Shown: in pieces, positions 48,147 to 59,468 of the stretch
Layout of the letters: every line of letters begins with the position of its first letter
How positions within the stretch are numbered: position 1 is the stretch's first letter
NCBI RefSeq assembly: GCF_018687715.1
Contig: NC_056753.1
Coordinates: 9,417,001-9,481,000, forward strand
Reading direction: 5' to 3'
DNA from: Carya illinoinensis
Taxonomy: Eukaryota > Streptophyta > Magnoliopsida > Fagales > Juglandaceae
Length of the DNA stretch: 64,000 nucleotides
Translations under genes and position numbers: made by a program
Notes under the pieces: model-generated
Told to the model about the DNA's origin: nothing
The model's database searches: none
What the model saw: the letters and a program-made list of their open reading frames with translations, nothing else

Positions 48147-48587
48147 TTTAATTTTAAGTTGGATTTAATTTTTGGTGTATTTGGTTTCTCTTTTGTTTTT
48201 TGGATTTCATGGGTTGTGTGTTTGGTTCAAGAAGAGTCCGTTTGTATGAGTTTTATGCTTGTACTTTGTTTGATTCTGGTGCGTCGCAGTCATTTGTATC
48301 TTCCACGTTTGCTTGGGTGTATAAATTGGTTACGGAACTGTTGCCGAAGTCTATGGTAGTAGCTCTACCCGATGGTGAAATGGTGTGGTGTTCCAAGGTT
48401 GCTTTGGGATGCCCGTTAAATTTTGATGGAAGGTTCTTGGATGCTGATTTAGTGGTGTTTAAGCTGTTGGGTTTTGATATCATCCTCGGGATGGATTGGC
48501 TATACCGATATTCTGCGAGTATTAATTGCAGAAGTCGGGTAATTACCTTTCAGCTTCCAGATGGTGATTGTCTGGAATTTGCAGGGA

Positions 48588-48592
48588 GTAAG
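48588..48592. repeat. Target duplication of nested solo LTR (left)
   Basis: GTAAG occurs here and again at 49915-49919, directly outside a TG...CA segment. Removing the segment and one copy restores the phase of the Ty3 pol frame. Confidence 0.9.
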
Positions 48593-48631
48593 TGATGGCT
48601 TGCAAAATTTCATATTGCAGATTTTACAAGT

Positions 48632-48870
48632 TCGCTCGAGCGGAGGCTTTTGGCCGCTCGAGCGAATTCAGGCAGATTCAAACGCTCGACTGCCGCTCGA
48701 CAGGGAGCTCGAGCGGGTTGCTGAAAAACGAAGATCGCTCGAGCAGAGACATTGGCCGCTCGAGCGAAATCAGGCAGAGTCGAACGCTCGATGTGCGCTC
48801 GATAGGACGCTCGAGCGAAATCAGGCAGAGTCGAACGCTCGACGCGCGCTCGACACCCCGCTCGAGCGAA
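48632..48870. repeat. 51-bp CTCGAG minisatellite in solo LTR
   Basis: About four and a half units with a 51-bp period begin GCTCGAGCGAAATCAGGCAG or a variant and contain CGCTCGA and GCGCTCGA steps. The period, the 5' half of the unit and the spaced GCTCGA steps match the array in hAT-B (18953-19337). The long frames over it are artefacts. Confidence 0.93.
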
Positions 48871-48912
48871 CATCGTATTTTGACAGATTTTAGGTTTTCC
48901 GCCGTGGGACCA

Positions 48913-48920
48913 TATAAAAG
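48913..48920 (+). promoter_or_regulatory. TATA box of the nested solo LTR
   Basis: TATAAAAG in the context GGGACCATATAAAAGCC lies about 43 bp downstream of the minisatellite. This is the expected position for the U3 promoter of an LTR. Confidence 0.7.
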
Positions 48921-51900
48921 CCATTTTTCACTCTAGAGCCGCGAGTTTTGACTGGAGAACACTCTTTGGGAGAGAAAAACATAGCTAGAGGGATTCAAAT
49001 CATTTGTTTTGGAGACGGAATTTCAATTTATTGCACGTACGTTGGATTCATACACGAGCACGGACGGGAGAAAAGCGTTGAATCGTTCCCTTGAGCTTTT
49101 GACGACGAGTTGAGGCTGCAAGGAGGATTTTTCAGTGTTTATTTTCTTCTTCCCATCTTCTCAGAACAATTATGGTGAATTCGTTTATGTTGAATTCCAT
49201 TTCTAGCATGAGCTAAATTTTCTTTATTCTAGGAAAACGATGTAACCTATTTCCGAACTATGCTTGTTTGTCCATGCTAATTTAATGCAATTCTCTCTTT
49301 GTTTATCTGATTTATTCTGAGTTTAATGCTTCTAATTAACTGGCCATTGATTAGATGATTATTAATCTTGTGATTTGCTATCGAAAGAGGGAATCATAGG
49401 GTAGATATTGGATATTTCAGCATAGGTAAGTATAGAGATCGAAAGACTTGTATGAACCTGTGTAGTAATTAAATCATTGGTCTTATTGCGTTCTTGATTA
49501 TTTAATTTGCATACTCTTGTGTGAATTGATAAACTAGAATCACTTCCAATTGACTATCGAAAGAGGCTTTTGGATGAATTAGAGATTTGCTAATAGACAA
49601 AAGAGGTTTAAGTTAAATTAGCTGGATGAGAAAAGCATAGTGAAGAATTATGGTGAAATCGATTTCCTAGAAGTTTTCTTCCTCATTGAATTTGATCTTT
49701 GAAAGTCAGTTTTATTTTCTTTGCTTATTTCTCTTTGAGTTGATCTAAGTTTATTTGCAACTACAAAAACCTTAGCGATTCCTCTAGATAAAATTGAGAT
49801 TAGTATAATTTTGGTATTTGGCAAGAGTAAGGTACCAATCCCTGAGGACGATACTCTACTTATTACTTTACTATAAAACTACGATACTGTGCACTTGCAG
49901 TTTTGCACCGGTCAGTAAGTTAAAAGAAAAGTCGGTAATTATATCGACAATTCAAGCAAAAAGGGAGATTGCATGGGGAGCGGATGCATTCTTGGTTCAG
50001 ATGGTGTCCACGCCGTTCGAGGAGAAGTCTTTGGCAGACATTCCAGTTGTGGAATAATTTCCCGATGTGTTTGTGGATGACTTGCCCGGACTACCCCCTG
50101 TGCGGGAAATGGAATTTGTTATAGACTTGGAACCTGGAGCGGCTCTTGTGCATAAAGCTCCTTATCGCATGGCACCGGCTGAATTAAAAGAGTTGAAGAC
50201 TCAGTTGCAAGAATTGGTAGAGAAGGGATTTATTCAGCCTAGTACTTCACCGTGGGGTGCACCAGTTTTATTTGTTAAAAAGAAAGATAGAACCCTCTGT
50301 ATGTGCATAGATTATCGGGAATTGAATAAGGTGACCATCAAAAATAAATATCCTCTCCCGCGGATAGATGATTTATTTGATCAGCTTCAAGGAGCAGCCG
50401 TGTTCTCTAAAATTGATCTGAGGTCGGGATACTACCAGCTGAGGATCAGAGACAAGGATGTGCCTAAAACTGCCTTCAGGACGAGGTATGGGCATTATGA
50501 ATTTAAGGTGATGCCGTTCGGATTAGCTAATGCCCCTGCTGCTTTCATGGATTTAATGAATCGAGTATTTCGACCTTATCTGGATTCATTTGTGGTAGTA
50601 TTCATCGATGATATTCTGATTTATTCCCGAGATGTGGAAGAGCATGTGTATCATCTTCGTCTGGTACTTGGGAAATTGAGAGAACACCAATTGTACGCCA
50701 AGCTCAGCAAGTGTGAATTCTGGTTGGAAGAAGTTAAATTTCTTGGGCATGTAATTTCCCTAGACGGAGTGGCTGTTGATCCTAGTAAGGTAGAAGCCAT
50801 TTTGTCATGGTAGCGTCCGACTACAGTGCGCGAGATCCGGAGTTTCTTGGGGCTGGCCGGATACTACCGAACATTTGTAGAGGGTTTTGCTCGCCTATCC
50901 GGACCTCTCACAGCTTTGACTCGGAAGAATACAGAATTTGTTTGGTCAGATAAGTGTGAGAGAAGCTTCCAAGAATTAAAGAACAGGTTGACGACGGCAC
51001 CAGTGTTAGCGCTCCCAGAACCGCATAAGCCATTCGTAGTCTTCAGTGATGCGTCTAAGTTTGGTTTGGATTGTGTCCTTATGCAGGAAGGGCGGGTTGT
51101 TACCTATGCATCTCGTCAGCTAAAGGACCATGAGAAGAATTATTCGACGCACGATTTAGAATTGGCTGCGATTGTTTTTGCCCTCAAGATCTGGCGGCAC
51201 TTCTTGTATGGGGAAGCTTGTGAGGTATTTACTGATCACAAGAGCTTGAAGCATTTGTTTTCCCAGAAAAATCTGAACATGAGGCAGAGGCGATGGCTAG
51301 AACTAATCAGTGACTATCAATGTGAAATCAAGTACCATCCGGGGAAGGCCAATATAGTTGCTGATGCTTTGAGCCGGAAGTCGCACTTGGAAGATGAAGT
51401 CGAGCCGTCAGAATTGGATTTGTTGCTTTGTGGGATGAGAAGGCTCCTTATTGAGAGTTCGCAGCAAGAAGAGATTTTATCTTCAGTTCTGGATATTCGG
51501 GTAACCGATTTTGAAGAATTGAAGACTCTTCAAAGGAAGGATCCGAAGCTGCTGAATATCAGAAAAAGAGTCAGAAAATCTCGAGGGCCGTTGCATTATA
51601 GCATGGATAACGATGGGATACTTCGGTTTCGAGATCGCAGAGTGGTCCCAAAGGACTCAGAATTCAAAAAACGGATCATGGCGGAAGCTCATGCGGCCCC
51701 TTATTCAGTTCATCCCGGTAGTACAAAGATGTATCGGGACCTGAAGAAAAATTACTGGTGGGATGGAATGAAGAGGGATATTGCCTTATATGTTGAGAAA
51801 TGTCACACATGCCATCAAGTGAAGGCCAAGCATCAAAGACCTGCAGGTATGCTCCAACCCCTCCCTATTCCTGAGTGGAAATGGGATGACATCACAATGG

Positions 51901-53046
51901 ACTTTGTAGTGGGTTTGCCGAGAACGCCTAGTGGGAAAAATTCTGTTTGGGTGATTGTTGACCGGTTAACGAAAAGTGCTCATTTCCTGCCTGTTAATAA
52001 CACCGACTCTTTGGGTAAGTTGACCCGCTTGTATGTCAAGGAGATAGTGCGGCTACACGGCATACCAAAGAGTATAGTGTCGGATCGAGACCCGAGGTTC
52101 ACGTCGCAGTTCTGGAAGAGTTTGCAGGCAGCTTTGGGTACTAAGTTGAAGTTCAGTACTGCATATCACCCGCAGACAGACGGCCAATCAGAGCGCACAA
52201 TACAGACCCTTGAAGACATGTTGCGAGCATGTGTCATGGAATTTCAAGGGAGTTGGGAAAATCATTTGCCGCTCATCGAGTTTGCGTATAATAATAGCTT
52301 CCATGCAACCATTCAGATGGCTCCCTATGAATCTCTTTATGGGAGAAAGTGCAGGTCGCCCTTGTGTCGGGGTGAAGTCGGGGAGAGTAGGATAATTGGA
52401 CCCGAAATAATTCAAGAGATGCAAAGCCAAGTCCGGATCATCAGAGATAAAATGGCGGCAGCTCAGAGTCACCAGAAAAGCTATGCTGATACCAGGAGGA
52501 GAGAGTTGTCTTTTGAAGTTGGTGATTGGATTTATCTCAAAGTCTCTCCCATGAGAGGTGTTAAGTGTTTTGGTAAGAAGAGGAAGTTGGATCCGAGGTA
52601 TGTCTGCCCTTTTCAGATTCTGGAGAAGGTAGGGTCCGTCGACTATAGAGTTGCTTTGCCAGGATATTTTGGGGATATTCATGATGTCTTCCATGTATCA
52701 TCCCTGAAGAAGAGCTTTGGACAGCAAGAGCCACACTTCGTCGACCCAGCGGGTATTCAGTTGCAACCGGATCTCACTTATGAAGTTGTTCCGTCGCAGA
52801 TCATGGATTGGAAGGAGCAACGGTTGAGGTCCAAGACGATACCTTTGGTTAAAGTGGCTTGGGGAGATCCGTTAGCACAAGACTTCTCTTGGGAGCGAGT
52901 AGCGGACATGAAGGAGCAGTACCCGTACTTGTTTGAAGGATGAAGGTATGTATCCTAATCTTGGTCACAGATGGTTTGTGTGTTTTTATGTGGCTTTTTT
53001 AAATTGGTGGTTGATCTTGCAAATTTCGAGGACGAAATTTATTTTT

Positions 53047-53058
53047 AAGGGGGGAGGA
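53047..53058 (+). other. Polypurine tract of the Ty3 element
   Basis: AAGGGGGGAGGA lies directly before the 3' LTR, preceded by CGAGGACGAAATTTATTTTT. This is the usual context of plus-strand priming in chromoviruses. Confidence 0.9.
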
Positions 53059-55128
53059 TGTGATGACCCGCTTTCGCGTGTATTTTCACTGAATGGTTGT
53101 TTTTATTTTAATTAATATATTAGTTTATTTATTTGAATTTATTGCGTTTTAAAAATTGGTTTTTATTTGTTGATGATGTGTTTTATATCTTTTAGTCTTT
53201 TTGCTGTTTTTAATCTCGTTTCGGTGGTTAGTTTTATTTTTCCGGAATGAGGATTAGACCTCATCTTTTTTTCCTACATCTCTTTTTTTTCCTTATTCCT
53301 TTTTTCTTTTTCTCTTTCTTTTTCTTCTTTCTTTTTCTTTTTCTTTATTTTCTTTTTCTTCTTTTTTCTTTTTCTTCCCCGTGCGCGTCGACCCCGTCTC
53401 TCTCTCTCTCTCCTCCTCTCCCACGCCGGAGCTGCTTCCTGCCCTCAACCCGCCGCCGTCCGGCCGCCGTGCGGCACACCGCCCATACCGTTCGACTCCC
53501 CTCCCTCCGGCACACCTCCCCACCAATTTCCAACCCCATCCGGCCGGGAGTTTGGCCAGAAAACCCCCTTAAAGCTCCCACGGTTTTTGCCTCGATCCGC
53601 CGCCGTCGCTCCACCTCCGGCCACCATTTCTTCACCACTTCATCACCGGTCCCTTGCTGTCCTAACCCACCTATTTTTGGCCTCCAATGGTCACCGGAAC
53701 AGCTCCCACGAGCTAGCTTTCCTTTTTGGGAAATCCGACCTCTCTCCGCCGTTTCTGCCGCCACCCACGGCCAACCACCATTTCCAATAGCTTCATAATC
53801 ATCCTTAGGCCATTCCCTACTAATCCCAAGCCCTGGTTTGTTCCCATTCAAAAGTGGGTATTTTACAACCCATGGCCACAGTGAATTTTCACTGTAACGT
53901 TGCTTTTTCTCCGCCGTTTGCAACACCGAGTGTTTTCTAAAATTACCGTATAGCGCTGTAAGTAATTTCTAAACCCTATTTTCAGATTTAAATATATATT
54001 GCTCATTCAATAATTTTATCTACTGGTTGGTTGATTCCGGACTGAGTCCGAGGAGTTCGGGGGTCGGATGGATGAGGACGGAGTTGCTTGTTTTATTGAA
54101 TTATGTTGGTTGATTATTTTTGTGCATTGATATGGCATTTACATGGTGCATGCACGTGTGTTTTTGTTTATTTGTGAAAAGCCTGTTTATTGGCGTAAGT
54201 GGACTTACGGGTGCGTGTGTATCACGACCCTAAGCCGGGATGGGGTATTATCTCGATGGAGCTCCTCTGGTCACTTGGGAGCGGAATAAATTGAGTGATG
54301 TCCCCTGGGTTGTCGCTGGGCGACGACGGGAGCGGGGGCTAGGGGTTGCTTGGCTACGAACGCGCCGGGCGCGGAACCGGGCATCGCCCTACGCACCGAC
54401 TCCGTGACCCTTTGCTGGTGAGGGCTAGAGGATGCTTGGCTACGAACATGCGGGGCGTGGAACTGGGCATCGCTCGTTAGGTGTCACGTGCGTGGTGGTA
54501 CTCTGCGGTGTGGCACTGGAGTCAGGGTGTGCGGATGACCCCTAGGGGAGGTCATGGTGCATACGGGTAAAATGGATTTTGGTGTGAGACGGTTATAGAG
54601 GCCAAATGTGACTTTTGGCGTGGTTTTTGGAAAATATGTGTTTTTGGGCCAAATGGGATTTTTGGCGTGTGTGGAAAATTATGTTTTATGGGTTTTGTGC
54701 ATTGGGCATGCTTCATGCATTTTGTTTGAGTTCTATGTGTTTTTATCTAGTGGTGTTTGGGTTTTACTTACCTGCGGTACCATTTTTGGTTCCGTAGCTT
54801 TTGATGCAGGTTTTGAGGATGAGGAAGAGGAGGCTGAGTCCGAGGATGCGGCTCCGCCGGGTTGCTGATGTTATGCTTTATATTTGGTTTAAAACTATAT
54901 TTGTGTTATGTAATATTTTATTTATGTATGTTTAAACAGCTTGTAATACGTTAAGAAAAATTCTGGTACTTAGTTATATGACTTTCGTTATTCGCTGCGT
55001 GTTTCTTCGTGCACATATGTTGCCTTTGCACACACTTGGCACCCGTCGTTAGGGTGGTGACCCTGATTGTCACCATCCGGACGTCTCGATTTCCCCGCTT
55101 CCGTGCGTGGGGATTTGGGAGCGTCACA
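53059..55128 (+). repeat. 3' LTR of the Ty3 element
   Basis: It starts TGTGATGACCCGC and ends GGAGCGTCACA, is colinear with the 5' LTR and differs from it by scattered substitutions and a few small indels. For example, a GCCGTCCGGCC-containing insertion lies near 53455-53470. Confidence 0.95.
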
Positions 55129-55133
55129 CTTTC

Positions 55134-55207
55134 AAGTTTTTTTAATTGTCAATGACAAATGTGAGACCATTGGGAAGGTCTTAGAAGCAAAAATAATACA
55201 GTGAGTG
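55134..55207 (+). pseudogene. hAT-C transposase fragment between Ty3 and LINE insertions
   Basis: Directly after the Ty3 target duplication the frame reads VNDKCETIGKVLEAKI, which corresponds to SDHKGATIGRELEECM of hAT-B. A TGA follows. The fragment ends at the LINE target duplication TTGGAGCG (55208-55215). Confidence 0.85.
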
Positions 55208-55215
55208 TTGGAGCG

Positions 55216-55623
55216 AGCTTTTTAAAAAACAAAAAAAATTAAAAGTGGAATTCCCTTGTTTTATTCAAAAACCTCACATTTGGTAGAGGAATGCCATTAA
55301 TAACAAAGCACCGAAAGATTAATGTTACAAAACTAGGACACAAACTGAAGCAAACAAATAGAAACTAGCAACATAAAATTACAACAAGACACAAGTAGAA
55401 GAAAATAGCTTGAACCTGTCAACGCCAATAAATGGCAGAGAGACCCCATTTATCCATTCTAATCAAACCATGCAGCTGCCTAGGCATATCTCACACATAT
55501 GTTGCCACCCTGAATTACCCTCCATCACACCATATTTAGCTAACCAATTGGCTATAGCATTTCCTTCCCGAAAAATATGTGAAACTGTGTAATCCATAGC
55601 AGGAAGGATCCCTCTTTATTAAA
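55216..55623 (-). mobile_element. LINE 3' fragment (RNase H end) nested in hAT-C
   Basis: Read on the minus strand it contains VSHIFREGNAIANWLAKYGV, the conserved end of the RNase H domain of plant LINEs, then about 300 bp of 3' untranslated sequence. TTGGAGCG is present on both sides (55208-55215 and 55624-55631), giving an 8-bp target duplication inside the hAT-C frame. The poly(A) tail is very weak. It is a strongly 5'-truncated copy. Confidence 0.85.
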
Positions 55624-55714
55624 TTGGAGCGGATTGTGGCAATAACGGTTGATAATACCCTGTCTAACAATTTGCAGTTGAGTATCTTAAAAATAAGTTT
55701 AGAGAGGACAATAA
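55624..55714 (+). pseudogene. hAT-C transposase fragment with second Asp region
   Basis: The frame continues with LERIVAITVDNTLSNN, matching GIDKILTITVDNATSND of hAT-B, which includes the second catalytic Asp. A frame change follows before the MITE at 55715. Confidence 0.85.
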
Positions 55715-56049
55715 GGGGTCGTTTGGAAGAGGTTTCATCTCATTCCATCTCATCTCATCTCATCCCCAAATATCACTCAAACACAAATACTTCCAATTCC
55801 AAATATTCAACTTTTTTATCTAATCATTACGTAATCATTACAAAACAAACAAAACAAATAACTTAACCTTTTCAAATCTTAAAACAAATACAATATTAAA
55901 AAACTATATTCTAACAATATTTTAACTTTTCAATATTTTTATTTAACATTTTCTCTCTCCTTTTACAAAACCCAATAAAACATCATAACTCAAAGTATTT
56001 CACCACTATTTACCTATTTCTCATCTCATCTCATTCTCCAATCATCTCC
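55715..56049. mobile_element. Tourist-like MITE
   Basis: This 335-bp A+T-rich, non-coding insertion starts GGGGTCGTTTGGAAG and ends TCTCCAATCATCTCC, with CATCTCATCTCATC-type repeats near both ends. It is flanked by TAA (55712-55714 and 56050-56052), the three-base target of PIF/Harbinger MITEs. The terminal repeats are weak. The hAT-C frame is broken exactly here and resumes after it. Confidence 0.8.
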
Positions 56050-56052
56050 TAA

Positions 56053-57240
56053 GTCAATCATGGGTAGTGAGTATTTACATATTCGATGTGTTGTACATGT
56101 CCAAAATCTTATTGTGACTAACAGTTTGAAACATGTTCATTATTTGGTTGTAAGAGTTAGAAGTGCGGTGAAGTTTGTGATATCTTCTCCGGCTAGGCTT
56201 CATAAATTCTATGTGTATGTTCTTGCTGCAGGTATTGAATGCAAGAATGATTGTGTTTTGATATTTCTACAAAATGAAACTTAACCTTCTTGATGTTGGA
56301 GACGATCCAATATTATAGAAAGACCTTGGCCTCATGGTTGACAAGAACATGCAATATATAAAACACCTTGAGGATGATGGGGCATTGGGCCAACACAAGG
56401 ATGATGATTAGGATGTAGTGCAGATTTTTGTATAATTTTTGAAGTTTTTCTACGAGATAACATGCATCATTTACAGGTTTAGTACCTTACATCCAAAGAA
56501 TATTGTCAGCAAGTATGTCAGGTGAAAGAACAATTGGATCAAATGTGTTAGTGTTGATCCTACTTTTCAAAATATGGCAACGGGCATGAGGAAGAAGTAT
56601 AAGAAGTATTGAGGACATTTGAATAGGATCAACATTTTCCTATATGTGTCTATAGATCTCGACCTGGTATGAAAAATTGATGGCATAGTGTATAGCTTGG
56701 AAATGGTCAGCGGGAAGGCATGGACGGATCATATTGCAGTAAGGGTTAAGGAAACTCTCAATAGATTGTTTGATGAGTTTCCTGCATTTAGGAGTAGTAA
56801 TATTCCAACATCTACACCTACCACATCTCCTCCCAAAGTTAGGATGGCGAAAAGAGTAGGTAGGCTCAAGGTATGAGCACGTTTCCTAGCTTCAAAAGAC
56901 TTTAGAAGGCTAACCGAATTTGAATAGATACTTAGTAGTGGAGAGGCACCCATTTAAGTTACAGTTTGATATCTTACCTTGGTGGAAGGTCAATTCTGTC
57001 AGATATCCCATCCTTTGAGAGATAATCCACAGTATTGTGGTCATCTCTATTACTACTATAACCTCAAAATCCTCATTTAGAACCGAGAGTTAATATTAGA
57101 TCCATTCCAAAACTCATTATTTCTTACCACTAGTTTTGATTTGTACTTAGAATTAGATTAAAGGGAAGCCAATTCATATTCCAAATGTGGTAGACTTTGA
57201 GAAGACCAACGGGAAGGAGGGTGGTGATTAACCTAGATGC
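56053..57240 (+). pseudogene. hAT-C transposase, C-terminal part
   Basis: It resumes with GSEYLHIRCVVHVQNLIV (Cys-x2-His motif region) and HYLVVRVRSAVKFVISSPAR, matching the same region of hAT-B. After many frame breaks come the region around 56480-56640, a Thr/Ser/Pro-rich linker (56800-56840) and, near 56970-57100, the decayed dimerisation region (VTLTTITSKSS-like and RTES words). Stops are frequent. Together with the three upstream fragments it forms one transposase gene spread over 13 kb by nested insertions. Confidence 0.8.
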
Positions 57241-59457
57241 AATAATCACTCTTAATTCATTATTTTGCTTTTGCTTTTAATATATTGTGTAATATTTATT
57301 TGGCCGCACTTAATTTCAAATTCAATTGTTGTAGTGATAATTTGGAGAAATGAAGCTCTAACTCAATCTACATTGGCCACAATATGACTTTGATCCACCA
57401 ATTGCCATTGCTTTGTAAAGTTTTTCTCTTAATTATTTATAGTTTTTTACATATGTATATAATATTTGTAATTCTTTTTTTTTTTTTTCGTTCTTTTCTC
57501 TTCAAGTTTTATAGTCTCACTTGTCCATCTCTAATTCCAATGATCTCATCTTGATAGAAAGGTCCACAACAAGCTTATTATCTCATCTTGGTTTGTAGGT
57601 TTAAGTTTTTAACTTTCTTACATATGTATATAATATTTGTAATTATATTTTTTTTCCTTTTTTTAAAGTTTTATAATCTCACTTTCCCATCCCTAATCTC
57701 AATTATCTTATATTGGTATAAGCCTAAAACTACAGGCTTATGATCTCATATTTTTGAAGATGTATTTCAATTTTAAAAACTTAGAATTGTTTTTGAAACA
57801 TTGTTATTCATTCAATTTATTTGACTATTTATAATATTTTTAGATTAATTTATAATAGCTTTAGATTAATTTGTAATAATTTATGATTATTATTTAGAAC
57901 TTAGAGTCACTAGTTAGAACTTAGTAACTTTCTTAGATATCATTGAATTTTATGTTTTAGCTTTAACTTTTAAGTTTAATTTTATGTATTATTTATTTAA
58001 TTGTTTTTCAATTTCATTTTTGTTGAATTAGGTACATAAATGAAATTGGAATTCCCAGATTCAAGTTCTAGGCCAGTGGGCCAATTGGCCCAGTGGGGGG
58101 CTCAACGAGACAGAGGACGTACCAGTAGGCCAATCTGCTCCCTGGCATGCAAACAGGGAGCCTGCCCATGGGGTGTAGGGCCGGAGTCTGGGGTTCTATA
58201 AAAAGAAAAAGTATAATTCAAAATCTTCTAAAATTTCAAAGTTACTATTCTATCATGGTCTATGTATTGATCTTAATATTAATTTAAAATTAAATGGTTT
58301 GGATTTTGCTCTACCAACATTTATCACATGATTTATATGACTAAATGCAAATGATTTAATTTAAGAAAAATGATCTTGTTTATCATTAATTTTGGCATAT
58401 ATTCTTAGTTATATATAGTTGATGTTATTAATTTAAAGTGTTTTTCTATTTAAAAACTATATATGAAATTTTTAAAGGACGTGTCCCACCACCGAATGTA
58501 ATTTTCAACCTACAAGTCAAAGATGAATGGCACTGGATGCCTGTGACCACTCCGATGGCTGAGTCAGTGATGAGTGATATATATAGTTTGAGTATCTAGT
58601 CAAAAGTAGTCTTAGAGTTTTCTATTACCCATATATATAGGCATAGAAATTCATTGGATCAATACTGTGATTAGATTATTTTCACACGATATCAAACTGT
58701 AATGTTTATCCCTAAATAATTGGAATGATCTAATCGTCATATCATGGTTTATTAACCCTATTAACCAGGGGGCCAAACAGTTTATTCGCATATCTGTTAT
58801 CCAAGAATTGTAGGTAGTCATGGGCCTTTAGTCTGCAATTTGGGCTAGACCAATATTAGACCCTTCAAAACAATTTAAGTTGCATGCCTACACCATGTTT
58901 CCTTTTTGTCAAAATGTAAAAACAAAATTTCAGTGGACCCACAATATTTTTTTATTTTTTTTCCCCTTCAAACACACGTAATTAATTGCTTTGTCTGTCA
59001 AATGTGTAAAACGAGCAATCTTAGAGGTACAAAGGTAATTGTGAGGGGCACATGCACTACATTTCCAAGGTTTTTATACAAACACTAGCCATTTGTTTGG
59101 ATTTTGTGTACTTTCTTTATGTAAATCCAAGGCTTTGGGACGTGGTACTTCACAACAATGAAGTTTCCTACTAGAGGAATAACACCATATGTATAATGTG
59201 TTTTTTCCCCTTCTCATAGATCATGTCTCTGACAATTCAATCCTCTATATATAGTGGGGTATTATATATGTGGAAGAATCATCATGAGTGGAGGGAAAAT
59301 ATTCTTTTTTCACTTGTTATTGTGTTGACTACAACTTTCATTATTTCAATCTTCCAAGTTCCATATATAGTGTATTGATTGAGAGCCTAACCAATCATGT
59401 ACCATTTTCAAAGTGTTTGCTAGTTTCTCATATAGTTTCTTTCGTTTGCTTCATATA
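57241..59457. other. Non-coding: hAT-C 3' region and spacer
   Basis: No gene was recognised. An imperfect tandem duplication with a period of about 171 bp lies at 57445-57740 (ACATATGTATATAATATTTG at 57449 and 57620). A G+C-rich block at about 58060-58200 may be the 3' end of hAT-C, mirroring the G+C-rich left end. From 58200 to 59457 the sequence is A+T-rich without a recognised feature. Confidence 0.45.
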
Positions 59458-59468
59458 CCTTTCATACT

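Larger units (their letters stand above)
48593..49914 (+). mobile_element. Solo LTR of a different family nested in Ty3 pol
   Basis: The 1322-bp segment starts TGATGGCTTGC and ends TTTTGCACCGGTCA. It is flanked by GTAAG on both sides and splits the pol frame between protease and reverse transcriptase. It has a TATA box (TATAAAAG, 48913-48920) with a CTCGAG minisatellite upstream. Near its end, the ATCCCTGAGGACGATACTC and GTGCACTTGCAG words are of the kind seen near the ends of plant LTRs, which also sets its orientation as plus. There is no internal coding region, so it is a solo LTR. Confidence 0.9.
48200..52943 (+). pseudogene. Ty3 pol: protease, RT, RNase H, integrase, chromodomain-like tail
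   Basis: The protease has LFDSGASQSFVS (near 48268). The frame reaches the solo-LTR insertion at 48592 and continues after its target duplication at 49920. It then shows TAA at 50055-50057 and TAG at 50811-50813 and is otherwise open to 52943. RT motifs are [42 protein letters not shown] and [12 protein letters not shown]. RNase H has [16 protein letters not shown] and the [16 protein letters not shown] motif. Integrase has the His-His-Cys-Cys finger (51690-51815), then catalytic Asp in TMDFVVGLP and in [12 protein letters not shown] and Glu in [12 protein letters not shown]. The tail ([25 protein letters not shown]) resembles the divergent chromodomain of Tekay elements, thought to steer insertion to heterochromatin. 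Confidence 0.95.
44588..55128 (+). mobile_element. Ty3/Gypsy LTR retrotransposon, Tekay (Del) lineage type
   Basis: The 10.5-kb element has two LTRs of about 2.05 kb, an initiator-Met-type primer site and a polypurine tract. Its order is gag, protease, reverse transcriptase, RNase H, integrase and a chromodomain-like tail. The order of domains and the chromodomain-like C-terminus point to the chromovirus Tekay/Del lineage. It inserted into hAT-C and was later interrupted by a solo LTR (48593-49914). Gag and pol carry nonsense changes and lie in different frames, so it is not autonomous. Over about 310 bp compared by eye (46081-46375 against 54568-54869) I count seven LTR differences, all transitions. 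Confidence 0.97.

Noticed and set aside
48561..48936. Open frames over the second CTCGAG array
   Set aside because: Same artefact of the 51-bp period. The sequence belongs to the U3 part of a solo LTR.
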